The position numbers were made by a program, and so were the translations under genes. Shown here piece by piece: positions 5,901 to 13,383 of a stretch of 15,683 nucleotides of DNA; position 1 is the first letter of the stretch; each line of letters begins with the position of its first letter. The DNA is from Bacteroidota bacterium (GTDB lineage Bacteria > Bacteroidota > Bacteroidia > UBA8524), in NCBI GenBank assembly GCA_003531115.1, contig DQHT01000043.1, forward strand, positions 22,962-38,644. The letters run 5' to 3'. The notes beneath the pieces are model-generated. The model ran no database searches. It had not been told where the DNA came from and worked only from the letters and a program-made list of their open reading frames with translations.

Positions 5901-8182
5901 ATGTTACGTTTACTGTAACGAATCTGAACATGACCGTAACAAGTCCTACAGCGTATCAAAATACAGGGGTTTCTGTGTCTACAGTAAATACTGCGGTACA
6001 GAACTGGACGGGTATCATTGACACATCCAATTTTTGTCCTAATTCCGGACCAGCGATTCCGGGTTGTGCTATCGTGGCAGATTTCACCAGTAATTTAAGC
6101 TGCACAGGTGAAAAAAGCAGGTTTACCAGCACCTCTACAAGTGCCGGCAAAACAGTTGTTTATTACAAGTGGTTTTTTGGAAATGGAGATTCGGTAGAAG
6201 GATTTTCAACGCCACAGTATACCTATACAAATTCAGGGACTTACACAGTCAAGCTTATTGTTGGTGATAATGGCAGTCCGGCATGTTTTGATACCATCTC
6301 AAAACAAATTGAAATATTTGATGACCTCACTGTCAGAATTGCCGGAGAGGATACTGTTTGTTCCGCTGATACCTTTGCTTTAGGACTGGAAAGTCTGGTA
6401 TGCGCATCTGGAAAAGTGCGCTACCGCTGGTCACCACAGGGAATATTTAACGATTCGAGCCTGCAAAACCCGAAGGCGGCCTTATTGAACTCAAGCTGGA
6501 TACATATACTTGTTATTGATAGTGTAGGAAATCAGGCCAGAGATTCCTTGTTTATTTTTGTTGACGGGAATTGTTGCCGGAGTTATGCCTCATGGTCCTC
6601 GCCACTTCCAGTCGTCTGTCCGGGAGATTCCATCGAATTTGAAAACCGCTCGGTAGCAAAGACCGGGGCAAGCTATGTATGGAATTTTGGCTCGAATGCA
6701 AGTCCTACGCAATTCAATGGACAAAATCCTCCCAAGGTATTTTTTAGTCCATCAGGTTCTTATGATGTTTCCCTGGTCATCCAGGATTTTTGCGGAACGG
6801 ATACTTTTGAACATCAGGTATTTGTGTTGCCCCCTCCTGACCCGGGAATTCTGAATGACACGATCATTTGTCAGCAAGACAGCCTGCAGTTCACACTGGA
6901 TTATATAAGTTCCTTTCTGTACGATTGGAGTCCGGGATACAGGTTCAGTGATTCAACTATTAGTAATCCAAAAGCCTGGATAGATGGGGATACAAAATTG
7001 TACCTGTATGTGCTTGACTACTGGTCAGGTTGTGCATCTTTGGATTCGATCAGAGCCCGGGTCGAGGATATTGACACGATGAAATATAATCTGGATACCA
7101 CCCTTTGTTTCCCGAATTCTGTAATATTGGACTACCCCGGAACAGGCATCAGTGCGGTGTGGAAGGATGGTGGAATTGGTATACCGCGGATAGTTACTGT
7201 ATCCGGCACCTATATCGTGGACATAATGCGGAATTATTGTACCACTACAGATACACATACCGTCAACCTGATAAATCCAAACCTGCAAATATTTGGACCC
7301 GACCTCTTGTGCAAAGATGACAGCGGAACCTATTACATTAACAAGGTGTTTAGTTCCATGTCATGGTCGAATGGTTCAACAGACAGTTTCACCTTCCATA
7401 AAATAAGTGGTCCACTCAGAGTAACCGTTGTTGAAGGCTCTTGTGTTATCCAGGATTCGATCGAAATTGAAGTATTTGATATCGCCCCACTGGTTCTCGG
7501 GGATTCCGTTTTTTGTCAAAATGATTCAACTCAATTGACCGTCAATTACCCGAATGCATCAATAAGTTGGTCAAATGGGGATACGGGTTCACAAATTTGG
7601 GCGAATACACCTGGTTATTACATTGTTACGGTTGAAAGAGGAGGGTGTAAACTTTCCGATTCACTCGAATTAACCCGGATAAATATTCCCTTCGTGAATT
7701 TCCCCGAGGATACTTTCTTATGTGTGGGCGAATTCTTTTCCTTGAATGGTGGTTCTTGGCCTTTGTCGACTTATATGTGGAATGACGCGAGCAATGACTC
7801 GTTTAAATTAATCTCGAACACAGGTGTATATAAGTTGACCGTTCAGAACGTTTGTGGGATTGATGCGGATAGCATTTCACTTGTTTTCCAGGATTGTGAA
7901 TGCATCTCGTATATTCCTAACGCATTTACTCCGAATGGTGATGGATTAAATGATTATTTCGGACCGACATTTTGCGATATAGAGGACTTCCATATGATCA
8001 TCTTCGACCGTTGGGGTGAAATTATATTTGAAACGGATGATATGAATAAACTTTGGGACGGTATTTACCGGGGAGTTCCGGTTCCGGAAGGGGTGTTTGG
8101 TTACCTGATTCATTTCAGGGACGTAAGGAACAAAAATGTAAATACCAAGGGTAATGTTACCGTACTCTATCCGAAGAACTGA
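2948..8182 (+). CDS. T9SS-exported subtilisin-like (S8) protease with PKD, beta-propeller and Ig-like repeats
   Basis: A 1744-residue cell-surface or secreted serine protease. Signal peptide 1-20, likely cut at LSA/Q. The peptidase domain (about 115-425) has an intact triad: D144 in AVVDDAV, H207 in HGTHCAG, S364 in GTSMACP, plus oxyanion N300 in AAAGN. The Asp motif is DDA rather than DSG or DTG, as in kexin-type enzymes (DDG). An Asp/Asn-rich, calcium-site-like loop spans 167-195. Next come a PKD domain (428-508), a beta-sandwich-like segment (510-595), about seven beta-propeller-type repeats of the DGG/KLD/G..W kind (612-975), PKD domains at about 1042-1127 and 1213-1297, an Ig-like segment (1298-1375), four Ig-like repeats (1377-1649) and a type B T9SS sorting domain (1650-1744; IPNAFTPNGDGLND, DRWGE, WDG.YRG). 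Residues 21-110 may be a propeptide. The substrate is unknown. The flippase gene follows after 38 bases. Confidence 0.93.
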   Translation: MNLKCFFIVLFGLVFSQLSAQTEPDLLYLKVNAGKLSIEQAVDSLEDWRFKGLIKAFSPVFTIKNDSLNQYYSLELISEEYKGAIFSKAKQKEWIEFVEEVPVHQLQHLPNDLDNKQWHLRKVWSEFAWEESLGDPVIVIAVVDDAVRTDHEDLAPVIWTNTGEIPNNGIDDDGNGYVDDVNGWDAADNDNDPNPPLSKVNSTTFTHGTHCAGIVGAKSNNGKGIASLGYNIRIMPVKVARSGSDGKSLSNAIQGVEYAMYSGARVISMSWGSYIPSRTEQAVFELAYQMGIVCIAAAGNNDVDAPLYPANYNYVISVGATDSMDLKASFSNFGAGTDIMAPGVDIWSSLATGTNAYGYMSGTSMACPLVASLAGLMLSKDTLLTPDQVEACIKATADNIDGLNPSYPGNLGAGRINAEKAMKCVKAVYANFDADMYHVCPGGSVQFYDNSLRWPNTWSWEFQGGNPSTSTVQNPVVSYATTGSYKVKLKVSNSKGTDSVEINNYITVALPTATLSGTYTIPAGYSANLLLNLTGTAPWRVKLTNGQFSFWIDNIQSPTYYFPVTPQNTSTFTIDSIYDANCKGTSSGSAVITISSFNSGNCQNATNTFQKRFKASGTDEMHAIIPCFDGGFMMIGTTTSIGAGNKDIFAIRTDDTGKVLWAQSYGSTGVEMGYSVKVVQTTDSGFAITGNTTGFSAQAEDIYFLKLSKSGVLQKQKKLGGGGTEYGRAVFQTLDGGYLVGGTSGSSPKSGAQDAYVIKLDTAGNMVWNKKYGFAGLSTNHFISFQGLPSGNVWLIGHGDHFVTPYVGYLVKVSPSGALLAERRIYTNQFDAPIAATQLKDGKIALIGLNSSNNGTTYTMQVMVMDTTGSILWAKNLSNGGNIRSTGGVGTSDSGLVVIGYATGFGNAEEIFTVKFTNSGAILWSKKFGSPGSEKQDAWSQCITESPDKGLVFGLHTTGFNSSGTDLMMIKANECGFTGGCYDGNVTFTVTNLNMTVTSPTAYQNTGVSVSTVNTAVQNWTGIIDTSNFCPNSGPAIPGCAIVADFTSNLSCTGEKSRFTSTSTSAGKTVVYYKWFFGNGDSVEGFSTPQYTYTNSGTYTVKLIVGDNGSPACFDTISKQIEIFDDLTVRIAGEDTVCSADTFALGLESLVCASGKVRYRWSPQGIFNDSSLQNPKAALLNSSWIHILVIDSVGNQARDSLFIFVDGNCCRSYASWSSPLPVVCPGDSIEFENRSVAKTGASYVWNFGSNASPTQFNGQNPPKVFFSPSGSYDVSLVIQDFCGTDTFEHQVFVLPPPDPGILNDTIICQQDSLQFTLDYISSFLYDWSPGYRFSDSTISNPKAWIDGDTKLYLYVLDYWSGCASLDSIRARVEDIDTMKYNLDTTLCFPNSVILDYPGTGISAVWKDGGIGIPRIVTVSGTYIVDIMRNYCTTTDTHTVNLINPNLQIFGPDLLCKDDSGTYYINKVFSSMSWSNGSTDSFTFHKISGPLRVTVVEGSCVIQDSIEIEVFDIAPLVLGDSVFCQNDSTQLTVNYPNASISWSNGDTGSQIWANTPGYYIVTVERGGCKLSDSLELTRINIPFVNFPEDTFLCVGEFFSLNGGSWPLSTYMWNDASNDSFKLISNTGVYKLTVQNVCGIDADSISLVFQDCECISYIPNAFTPNGDGLNDYFGPTFCDIEDFHMIIFDRWGEIIFETDDMNKLWDGIYRGVPVPEGVFGYLIHFRDVRNKNVNTKGNVTVLYPKN
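7076..7894 (+). repeat. Four tandem Ig-like protein repeats before the sorting domain
   Basis: Residues 1377-1443, 1444-1511, 1512-1579 and 1580-1649 of the protease align as repeats of 67-70 residues. Each starts with D/G..LC or ..FC, has a central W-SNG or W-D turn, a G-Y/L..TV strand, a second Cys and then D-SI/SL. The units are diverged at the sequence level, so this is an old duplication rather than a recent tandem array. They probably form a stalk holding the upstream domains off the surface. Confidence 0.6.
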
Positions 8183-8220
8183 TAAGAGGTCTGCGGGAAA
8201 TAATGTATTCTTGTCCTTAA

Positions 8221-9699
8221 ATGGGAATTATCAGAAGACAAGGTATTCAGTCCTCCGTATTGATCTATACGGGGTTTGCGCTTGGAGCTTTTAATATTCT
8301 CGTACTTTTTCCCAGATTTTTAACACAGGAGCAGGCCGGTTTAATATTTCTTTTCGTTGCGCTTTCAAAGATCATCCTTGGATTTTCGACGTTGGGTACA
8401 ATTCCTACAATGACCAAATTCTTTCCTTATTATAAGGCCTATCTTCCTAAAGGAAGAAATGATTTTCTCTTTGCATCGTTCGTTCTACCCCTTATTGGTT
8501 TTACCATTACAACAATAGCGTTACTCGTTTTCAAGGATTTTTTTATCAGAAAAAGCATAGAAAAATCAGCGTTATTTTTGGACTATTATTACTGGATAAT
8601 TCCGTTCAGTTTTTTATTTATTGTTTTCAGTATACTGGAAGTATATTCCTCTACAAACTATAAAACGATCTTTCCGACCCTGCTCAGGGAAATAGGAGTC
8701 AGGGCAGCTACCACATTTTTAATCCTGGCTTTTATTGCAGGAGTGATTGGGTTCCCTTTGTTGATTGTTGGATATTCTTTGATGTTTGGTGTTTTGTCGT
8801 TGCTTCTATTGGGTTTTCTTCGGTACCGCAACGAGCTTGATTTATCCTTCAGTTTCAGTAAAGTCACAAGGAGGATGAAAGGAAGTATTTTTTCTTATTC
8901 ATCGTACATATATGGTGGTGTAATTGTGGCCGCCCTTGCGGAGAACGCTGACGTTTTAATTATAGGCGGTATCGCGGGTTTGGCCAATGTGGCGGTTTAT
9001 CAAACAGGGCACTTTGTAGCGACCATTATACAGGTTCCCTATAGGAGCATAGCAGCCATTTCTTCTCCCATGTTGTCACAGGCTTGGAAAGACCGGAATA
9101 TTAAATTGGTTGATACAATTTATAAAAAGACGGCCATCAATCAATTATTGGCTGCCCTGTTTTTGTTCGGCTTAATATGGGTAAATATGGATTTATTATT
9201 AGCACTATTGGGAGATAATTTCAATGGTGTTAAGGAAGTAATATTTTTACTAGGAATAACAAGAGTTATTGACTTGGGATTTGGGGTAAATTCTGAAATA
9301 TTAAATTATTCAAAGCATTGGAGATTCAATTTTTTCTCCTATATCATTCTTGTGGTACTGTTTCTTCCGGCAACCTATTTGTTGGTAAAAGAATTTGGTT
9401 TTATTGGTTCGGCCGTTGCTAATTTACTTTCATTTTTTCTGTTTAATGCGATAAGGTTCTTGTTTTTATGGTTGAAACTTGATCTTTTCCCTTTCAATTG
9501 GAAGACGATGGCATTAATATTTATTGGTTTATTTGCAATAATATGCACTATTTTTATAGAGACAAATTATCTTTATCTTAATTGCTTTTTGAAGAGTGCA
9601 TGTTTTTTGCTTTTATTTTTAGTTCCGGTTTGGCTGTTTCAGATTTCAGAAGATGTAAACCAGTTTATACGCCAATTGAGAGACAAATATTTTGGCTAA
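8221..9699 (+). CDS. Wzx-like polysaccharide flippase (MOP superfamily)
   Basis: A 492-residue integral membrane protein with about 12-14 hydrophobic segments, matching the size and layout of O-antigen/capsule flippases that move undecaprenyl-linked oligosaccharide units across the inner membrane. The N-terminus (RRQGIQSSVLIYTGFALGAF) and the first helices, with FLTQEQAGLIFLFVALS, fit the Polysacc_synt family. The mid-protein section YSSYIYGGVIVAALAENADV followed by GLANVAVYQ (226-260) is the usual seventh-helix region of these transporters, and SPMLSQAW (282-289) follows. It starts 38 bases after the protease stop codon and may be read from the same transcript. Only a weak -7-like box precedes it. 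Base composition is notably AT-rich compared with the paa genes. No polymerase or glycosyltransferase is in view, so the exported glycan cannot be specified. Confidence 0.88.
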   Translation: MGIIRRQGIQSSVLIYTGFALGAFNILVLFPRFLTQEQAGLIFLFVALSKIILGFSTLGTIPTMTKFFPYYKAYLPKGRNDFLFASFVLPLIGFTITTIALLVFKDFFIRKSIEKSALFLDYYYWIIPFSFLFIVFSILEVYSSTNYKTIFPTLLREIGVRAATTFLILAFIAGVIGFPLLIVGYSLMFGVLSLLLLGFLRYRNELDLSFSFSKVTRRMKGSIFSYSSYIYGGVIVAALAENADVLIIGGIAGLANVAVYQTGHFVATIIQVPYRSIAAISSPMLSQAWKDRNIKLVDTIYKKTAINQLLAALFLFGLIWVNMDLLLALLGDNFNGVKEVIFLLGITRVIDLGFGVNSEILNYSKHWRFNFFSYIILVVLFLPATYLLVKEFGFIGSAVANLLSFFLFNAIRFLFLWLKLDLFPFNWKTMALIFIGLFAIICTIFIETNYLYLNCFLKSACFLLLFLVPVWLFQISEDVNQFIRQLRDKYFG

Positions 9700-9736
9700 T
9701 CTCAGTTAAGCATGTCTTGTGCTTTGGTAAAATGGA

Positions 9737-9767
9737 TTTGTTCCGGCGAGGCATGTGCTTATATTTG
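9737..9767 (+). promoter_or_regulatory. Bacteroidota-type promoter for the methyltransferase pair
   Basis: TTTG (9737-9740), a 19-base spacer and TATATTTG (9760-9767) match both the -33 and -7 elements of the Bacteroidota consensus. The predicted start near 9773 gives a leader of about 55 bases before the ATG at 9827. It lies in the 127-base gap after the flippase and suggests the two methyltransferases form their own unit. Confidence 0.55.
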
Positions 9768-9826
9768 CTACCTGGATTGTCTTTGTCTTTTTGAATTGAG
9801 CTAAGCGATCGGTACTACGTAGACTC

Positions 9827-10726
9827 ATGAGTAAATTATTTAAATCCATTTACCAGGAGATTCCTTTTAAAAGGGAACTCTTTCAATTTATACGCAGGTT
9901 CTACATTCCTTCCCCCGGAATATACAAGCATTTGTTTTTTAAAGGTTCCTTTAAAGTGAAGGTAGACGATTCCCATTCTTTTAAGATGAACCATTATAAT
10001 ACACATGGTTTCCCAATTGAAGATGAGCTTTTTTGGGAAGGAATGCACAATAAAGGGAGGGAAAATAAAAGTTTGGAATTGTGGAAAAAGTTGGCCGGGA
10101 TATCTCATGTAATCTTTGACGTTGGAGCCAATACTGGAGTTTTTAGCCTTGTTGCTAAATGTGTCAATAAAGAGGCGGAGATTTATGGATTTGAGCCTAT
10201 AGAAAGAATATATGCTAAATATGAAAGTAATTGTCAAATAAATAATTACCCTATTCATTGTGAAAAGCTAGCACTTTCTAATATAACAGGAACGAGCATT
10301 ATCTATGATCAGCCTGTTGAAAATTTGTATAGTGCAACATTGAATAAAACTTTTGCTGTTCAGAATCACTTGGTCTCCTCAAGTAAACCCGTTGAAATAC
10401 AAACGAAACGATTGGATGATTATATTTTAGAAAAGGGAATCACGAAAATCGATTTGATGAAAGTTGATGTAGAAATGCATGAACCTGAAGTGTTGGAGGG
10501 TATGGGGGATTATCTCGTTAAATTCAGACCTACCTTGCTAATAGAAGTTTTAAGTGATGATATAGCCCGAAAATTAGAGGTTCGCTTAATGAATCTCGAA
10601 TATTTATTTTATAATATAGATGAGCATTCAGAACCTAAAAAGGTTGAACACCTGGAGAAGAGTGGCTATTATAATTTTTTAATTTGCAGTAAAGAGACAG
10701 CCGAATATCTTAACCTGCCTTTATAA
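9827..10726 (+). CDS. FkbM-family SAM-dependent methyltransferase
   Basis: A 299-residue class I methyltransferase of the FkbM family, which usually O-methylates hydroxyls of sugars or polyketides. The SAM-binding motif I is VIFDVGANTGVFSL (95-108), the adenosine-ribose acid is in GFEP (121-124), and the family-typical segment KVDVEMHEPEVLEG (212-225) follows a long insert, ahead of RPTLLIEV (234-241). The first 90 residues are a poorly conserved extension rich in aromatic and basic residues, common in FkbM proteins of polysaccharide loci. There is no signal peptide, so it acts in the cytoplasm. With the flippase upstream and a second methyltransferase 20 bases downstream, a role in methylating a surface-glycan precursor is likely, but the sugar and position are unknown. 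Confidence 0.9.
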   Translation: MSKLFKSIYQEIPFKRELFQFIRRFYIPSPGIYKHLFFKGSFKVKVDDSHSFKMNHYNTHGFPIEDELFWEGMHNKGRENKSLELWKKLAGISHVIFDVGANTGVFSLVAKCVNKEAEIYGFEPIERIYAKYESNCQINNYPIHCEKLALSNITGTSIIYDQPVENLYSATLNKTFAVQNHLVSSSKPVEIQTKRLDDYILEKGITKIDLMKVDVEMHEPEVLEGMGDYLVKFRPTLLIEVLSDDIARKLEVRLMNLEYLFYNIDEHSEPKKVEHLEKSGYYNFLICSKETAEYLNLPL

Positions 10727-10746
10727 CATAAAGTTTATCAGAACAA

Positions 10747-11451
10747 GTGAGAATGGGACCGATCAAATTTGCGAAAAAACAACTGGCTGAGTTAATTGAA
10801 AGTCAGCTATTAATGCAGAATTCTGCGCCGGGGATATTATTAAAAGAAGCCTTTCAGAAATCAGCAGATTATGCCCGGGAGAATATGCCGGAATCAATGA
10901 TGTTTTTTAATCATACTGATATTTGGGATTTTACGATCTCTAAAATTCAGGAGCGAAGCGTTGAAGGTGCTAATTTGGAATTTGGAGTGTACACGGGTAC
11001 ATCCATTAATTATTTCTCCAGTCGATTGAAAAATGATGTTTTCTATGGTTTCGACAGCTTTGAAGGCTTGAAAGAAGATTGGAAGGGGTGGGCTCTTCAG
11101 AAGGGCTATTTCAATCTGAATGGCCAATTACCAAAGGTCAATGGGAATGTAAAATTGATTAAAGGATGGTTTGACCAGTCCCTTCCAAAATTTATTGAGG
11201 AAAACAATGACTTTCGGAGGATAAATTATCTGCATATTGACTGCGATACTTTTGAAGCAACAGAAACGGTTTTCAATCTTCTTGGAAAGTTTATTGATAA
11301 AGGAACTTTAATATTGTTTGATGAATATTTTGGATATCGTGGATGGGAATTTGGAGAGTATAAGGCGTTTCAGCAATTTGTAAATTTTGCAGGCATCAAG
11401 TATAGATATATAGCATTTACAGGAAGACAGGTGTTGTTGGAAATCCTTTAA
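10747..11451 (+). CDS. TylF/MycF-like class I SAM-dependent methyltransferase
   Basis: A 234-residue protein resembling the macrocin-O-methyltransferase (TylF) family, metal-dependent enzymes that methylate sugar hydroxyls. Motif I reads LEFGVYTGTSI (77-87), followed by GFDSFEGL (101-108), a conserved GWF..SLP (140-147), HIDCDTFEAT (163-172) and LFDEYFGYRGWE (190-201). The Asp residues in HIDCD and FDEY are candidates for metal and substrate binding by analogy with MycF. The coordinates use a GTG start; an ATG two codons later (10753) is equally plausible, and neither has a clear ribosome binding site. It lies 20 bases after the FkbM gene and is probably cotranscribed. Acting together, the two could place two methyl groups on one glycan, for example a capping residue. 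The acceptor is not deducible here. Confidence 0.85.
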   Translation: MRMGPIKFAKKQLAELIESQLLMQNSAPGILLKEAFQKSADYARENMPESMMFFNHTDIWDFTISKIQERSVEGANLEFGVYTGTSINYFSSRLKNDVFYGFDSFEGLKEDWKGWALQKGYFNLNGQLPKVNGNVKLIKGWFDQSLPKFIEENNDFRRINYLHIDCDTFEATETVFNLLGKFIDKGTLILFDEYFGYRGWEFGEYKAFQQFVNFAGIKYRYIAFTGRQVLLEIL

Positions 11452-11502
11452 TTCATTCTACCCCTATTTTGAATTCTGATTGTTTTACTGGATAGTGTAA
11501 AA

Positions 11503-11523
11503 CTAATCGTTATTTTTGATTAG
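11503..11523 (+). promoter_or_regulatory. -7 box flanked by an inverted repeat upstream of the LamG protein gene
   Basis: TATTTTTG (11511-11518) fits TAnnTTTG exactly and lies 22 bases before the start codon. It is embedded in an inverted repeat, CTAATC (11503-11508) and GATTAG (11518-11523). The -33 region has CTG at 20 bases' spacing instead of TTG. The repeat could be an operator or chance. Confidence 0.4.
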
Positions 11524-11540
11524 ACATTGTACTAGGCAGT

Positions 11541-13361
11541 ATGCGTTATATTTTCTTTCTTTCTCTTTTGTTTTCTGGCACTACACAGGCTCAGGTAGAC
11601 CTGATAACGGGACTAGTGGGGAAATATTGTCTTGATGGAGATGCGTATGACCACAGTCCTAATCAAAATCATGGAACCTTATTCAACGCTACAGCTACCA
11701 GCGACCGATTTGGGAATCCGAATGCTGCCATTTCTTTCACAGGAACAGTAAGTTATATGCAAATACCGAATAAAGGTATTTTTAACAACCAATACACGTA
11801 TTCATTTTGGTATAATGTAGCTCAAAACCCTGCCAATGGCCAATCACGAATAATGGTACATGTTGGCGGAAATGAATGCGACCAAACAGTGAATATCAGC
11901 AACAATTATTTTGGCGTATATAATGGAATTAACGCCGGCGGATATTACAATGCCAGCACTGGTTCTACATACAATGCGGAATACCCTACTTTACCTCCGA
12001 TAAATCAATGGAATCACATTGCCTCTGTAAAAACGGCTGATTCCATAAAACTTTATATAAATGGCAGATTAATTTCATCCAGCCCTGCCTCTCAGATTCC
12101 TTGTTATCAGGGAAATGATCTGGGTGCCAAATTAGCCGGCAGGGCAGGCCACAATCAATTTTTTGCCGGAAAAATGGACGATGCCTGGTTTTTTAACCGG
12201 GCGCTTTCCGATGAGGAAATAAAGGCAATTTTTGATTATGACGGTCAATTGAATTTTAGCCTGGGTAATGACACTACACTTTGTGGAAATCAGGAGTTAA
12301 TTATTGATCCGGGCCTGGTCGGAGCGAGCTATGTTTGGTCCGACGGTTCTACCGGACCGACTTTAAAAATTATAAAACCAGGAATATATTGGGTACGTGT
12401 AAACAAATATTGTGTCAGCCAAACAGATACCATTGTCATTAATTTGAACAACGCAGAAAAACCCCTTGGTAACGACACTACTATTTGCCCGGGAGAATCC
12501 ATTGTTCTCAACGCGACAGTTTTAGAAGGAAGCAATTACAGTTGGAATACAGGTGAAAATACGCCGACCATCATTCTTACTCCTGATCGTGATACTTTGA
12601 TAATTGTGAACATGAATTCCGGAAATTGTGCAGCATCAGATTCTATTCGTATTACGGTAAGCTCCCGACCGGAGCTTTATATTGTTAAAGACACCGCCAT
12701 TTGTGAAGCAGAATTAAATATAGGTTTCCCACAATTGCCTAATGTTACTTACAAATTGCCCGATGGATCTTGGGTCCAATCCATAAAAATTATTGCTGAA
12801 GGGATCTATCCGTATCAGATTATCTCGAATTCCTGCGTTTATAATGACAGCATTGCAGTTGTTTTGAGTAAAGATCCACCGGTTCCAAGTTCCATTGAGG
12901 CATTATTTTGTATTGGCGACAGTGTTACCTATAATTTTGATCTCTCCCCTTACCCGGCAACGTATTTATGGAGCAATGGCAGCGATATGCCTTATATTCT
13001 GGTAAGGTCGGCTACACATGAAACCCTGACCATCACTACTGTTTGCTCTTCCTATTCCAGAAATGTTCTTGTGGATTATGAAGATTGCCATGGCATCTTT
13101 ATTCCGAATGCCTTTAGCATTAACAAGGACGGTTTAAATGACTATTTTTCTATTTTTATGGCTGAACCTAAAAGTTTTAGGATCAACATATACGACAGAT
13201 GGGGAGAAGAAATTTTCACCTCTGAACAATACGACTTCAAATGGGATGGGACATATAGAGGGACAACCTTACCAACCGGAATTTATATTTATACGCTGAC
13301 GATCCTCACCCAGACAGGCTATAAGGTAAATAAGAAAGGTATAATAAGTATTATTAGGTAA
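11541..13361 (+). CDS. LamG-domain surface protein with Ig-like repeats and T9SS type B sorting domain
   Basis: A 606-residue exported protein. Signal peptide 1-17, likely cut at TQA/Q. A LamG/concanavalin-like domain spans about 22-235: GLVGKYCLDGDAYDHSPNQNHG at its start, NQWNHIA (155-161), and the typical closing helix FFNRALSDEEIKAIF (217-231). Such domains usually bind glycans, but the ligand is not evident. Four Ig-like repeats (about 237-305, 308-376, 378-445, 447-515) follow, two of them opening LGNDTT.C. The C-terminus (516-606) is a type B T9SS sorting domain with FIPNAFSINKDGLNDYF, YDRWGEEIF, KWDGTYRG and a final KGIISIIR. No catalytic motif is visible, so it is more likely an adhesin or glycan-binding protein than an enzyme. 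It is 89 bases after the TylF-like gene with its own possible promoter and ends 22 bases from a convergent gene. Confidence 0.9.
   Translation: MRYIFFLSLLFSGTTQAQVDLITGLVGKYCLDGDAYDHSPNQNHGTLFNATATSDRFGNPNAAISFTGTVSYMQIPNKGIFNNQYTYSFWYNVAQNPANGQSRIMVHVGGNECDQTVNISNNYFGVYNGINAGGYYNASTGSTYNAEYPTLPPINQWNHIASVKTADSIKLYINGRLISSSPASQIPCYQGNDLGAKLAGRAGHNQFFAGKMDDAWFFNRALSDEEIKAIFDYDGQLNFSLGNDTTLCGNQELIIDPGLVGASYVWSDGSTGPTLKIIKPGIYWVRVNKYCVSQTDTIVINLNNAEKPLGNDTTICPGESIVLNATVLEGSNYSWNTGENTPTIILTPDRDTLIIVNMNSGNCAASDSIRITVSSRPELYIVKDTAICEAELNIGFPQLPNVTYKLPDGSWVQSIKIIAEGIYPYQIISNSCVYNDSIAVVLSKDPPVPSSIEALFCIGDSVTYNFDLSPYPATYLWSNGSDMPYILVRSATHETLTITTVCSSYSRNVLVDYEDCHGIFIPNAFSINKDGLNDYFSIFMAEPKSFRINIYDRWGEEIFTSEQYDFKWDGTYRGTTLPTGIYIYTLTILTQTGYKVNKKGIISIIR
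12249..13085 (+). repeat. Four tandem Ig-like protein repeats before the sorting domain
   Basis: Residues about 237-515 hold four diverged units of roughly 70 residues with the pattern D-T..C, central W-S/N-G turn, and second Cys followed by D-SI or D-TI. The first two are the most alike (LGNDTTLC and LGNDTTIC). This copies the arrangement at the end of the large protease. Confidence 0.55.
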
Positions 13362-13383
13362 TTAATTCGTATAAAACTATAGA

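Noticed and set aside
8206..8213. TATTCTTG before the flippase start, considered as a -7 promoter box.
   Set aside because: One mismatch to TAnnTTTG and no TTG at the -33 distance; readthrough from the protease gene is just as likely.
13362..13383. Gap between two convergent genes, searched for a shared terminator.
   Set aside because: The 22 bases are AT-rich with only a short AATTAATT palindrome and no GC-rich stem.
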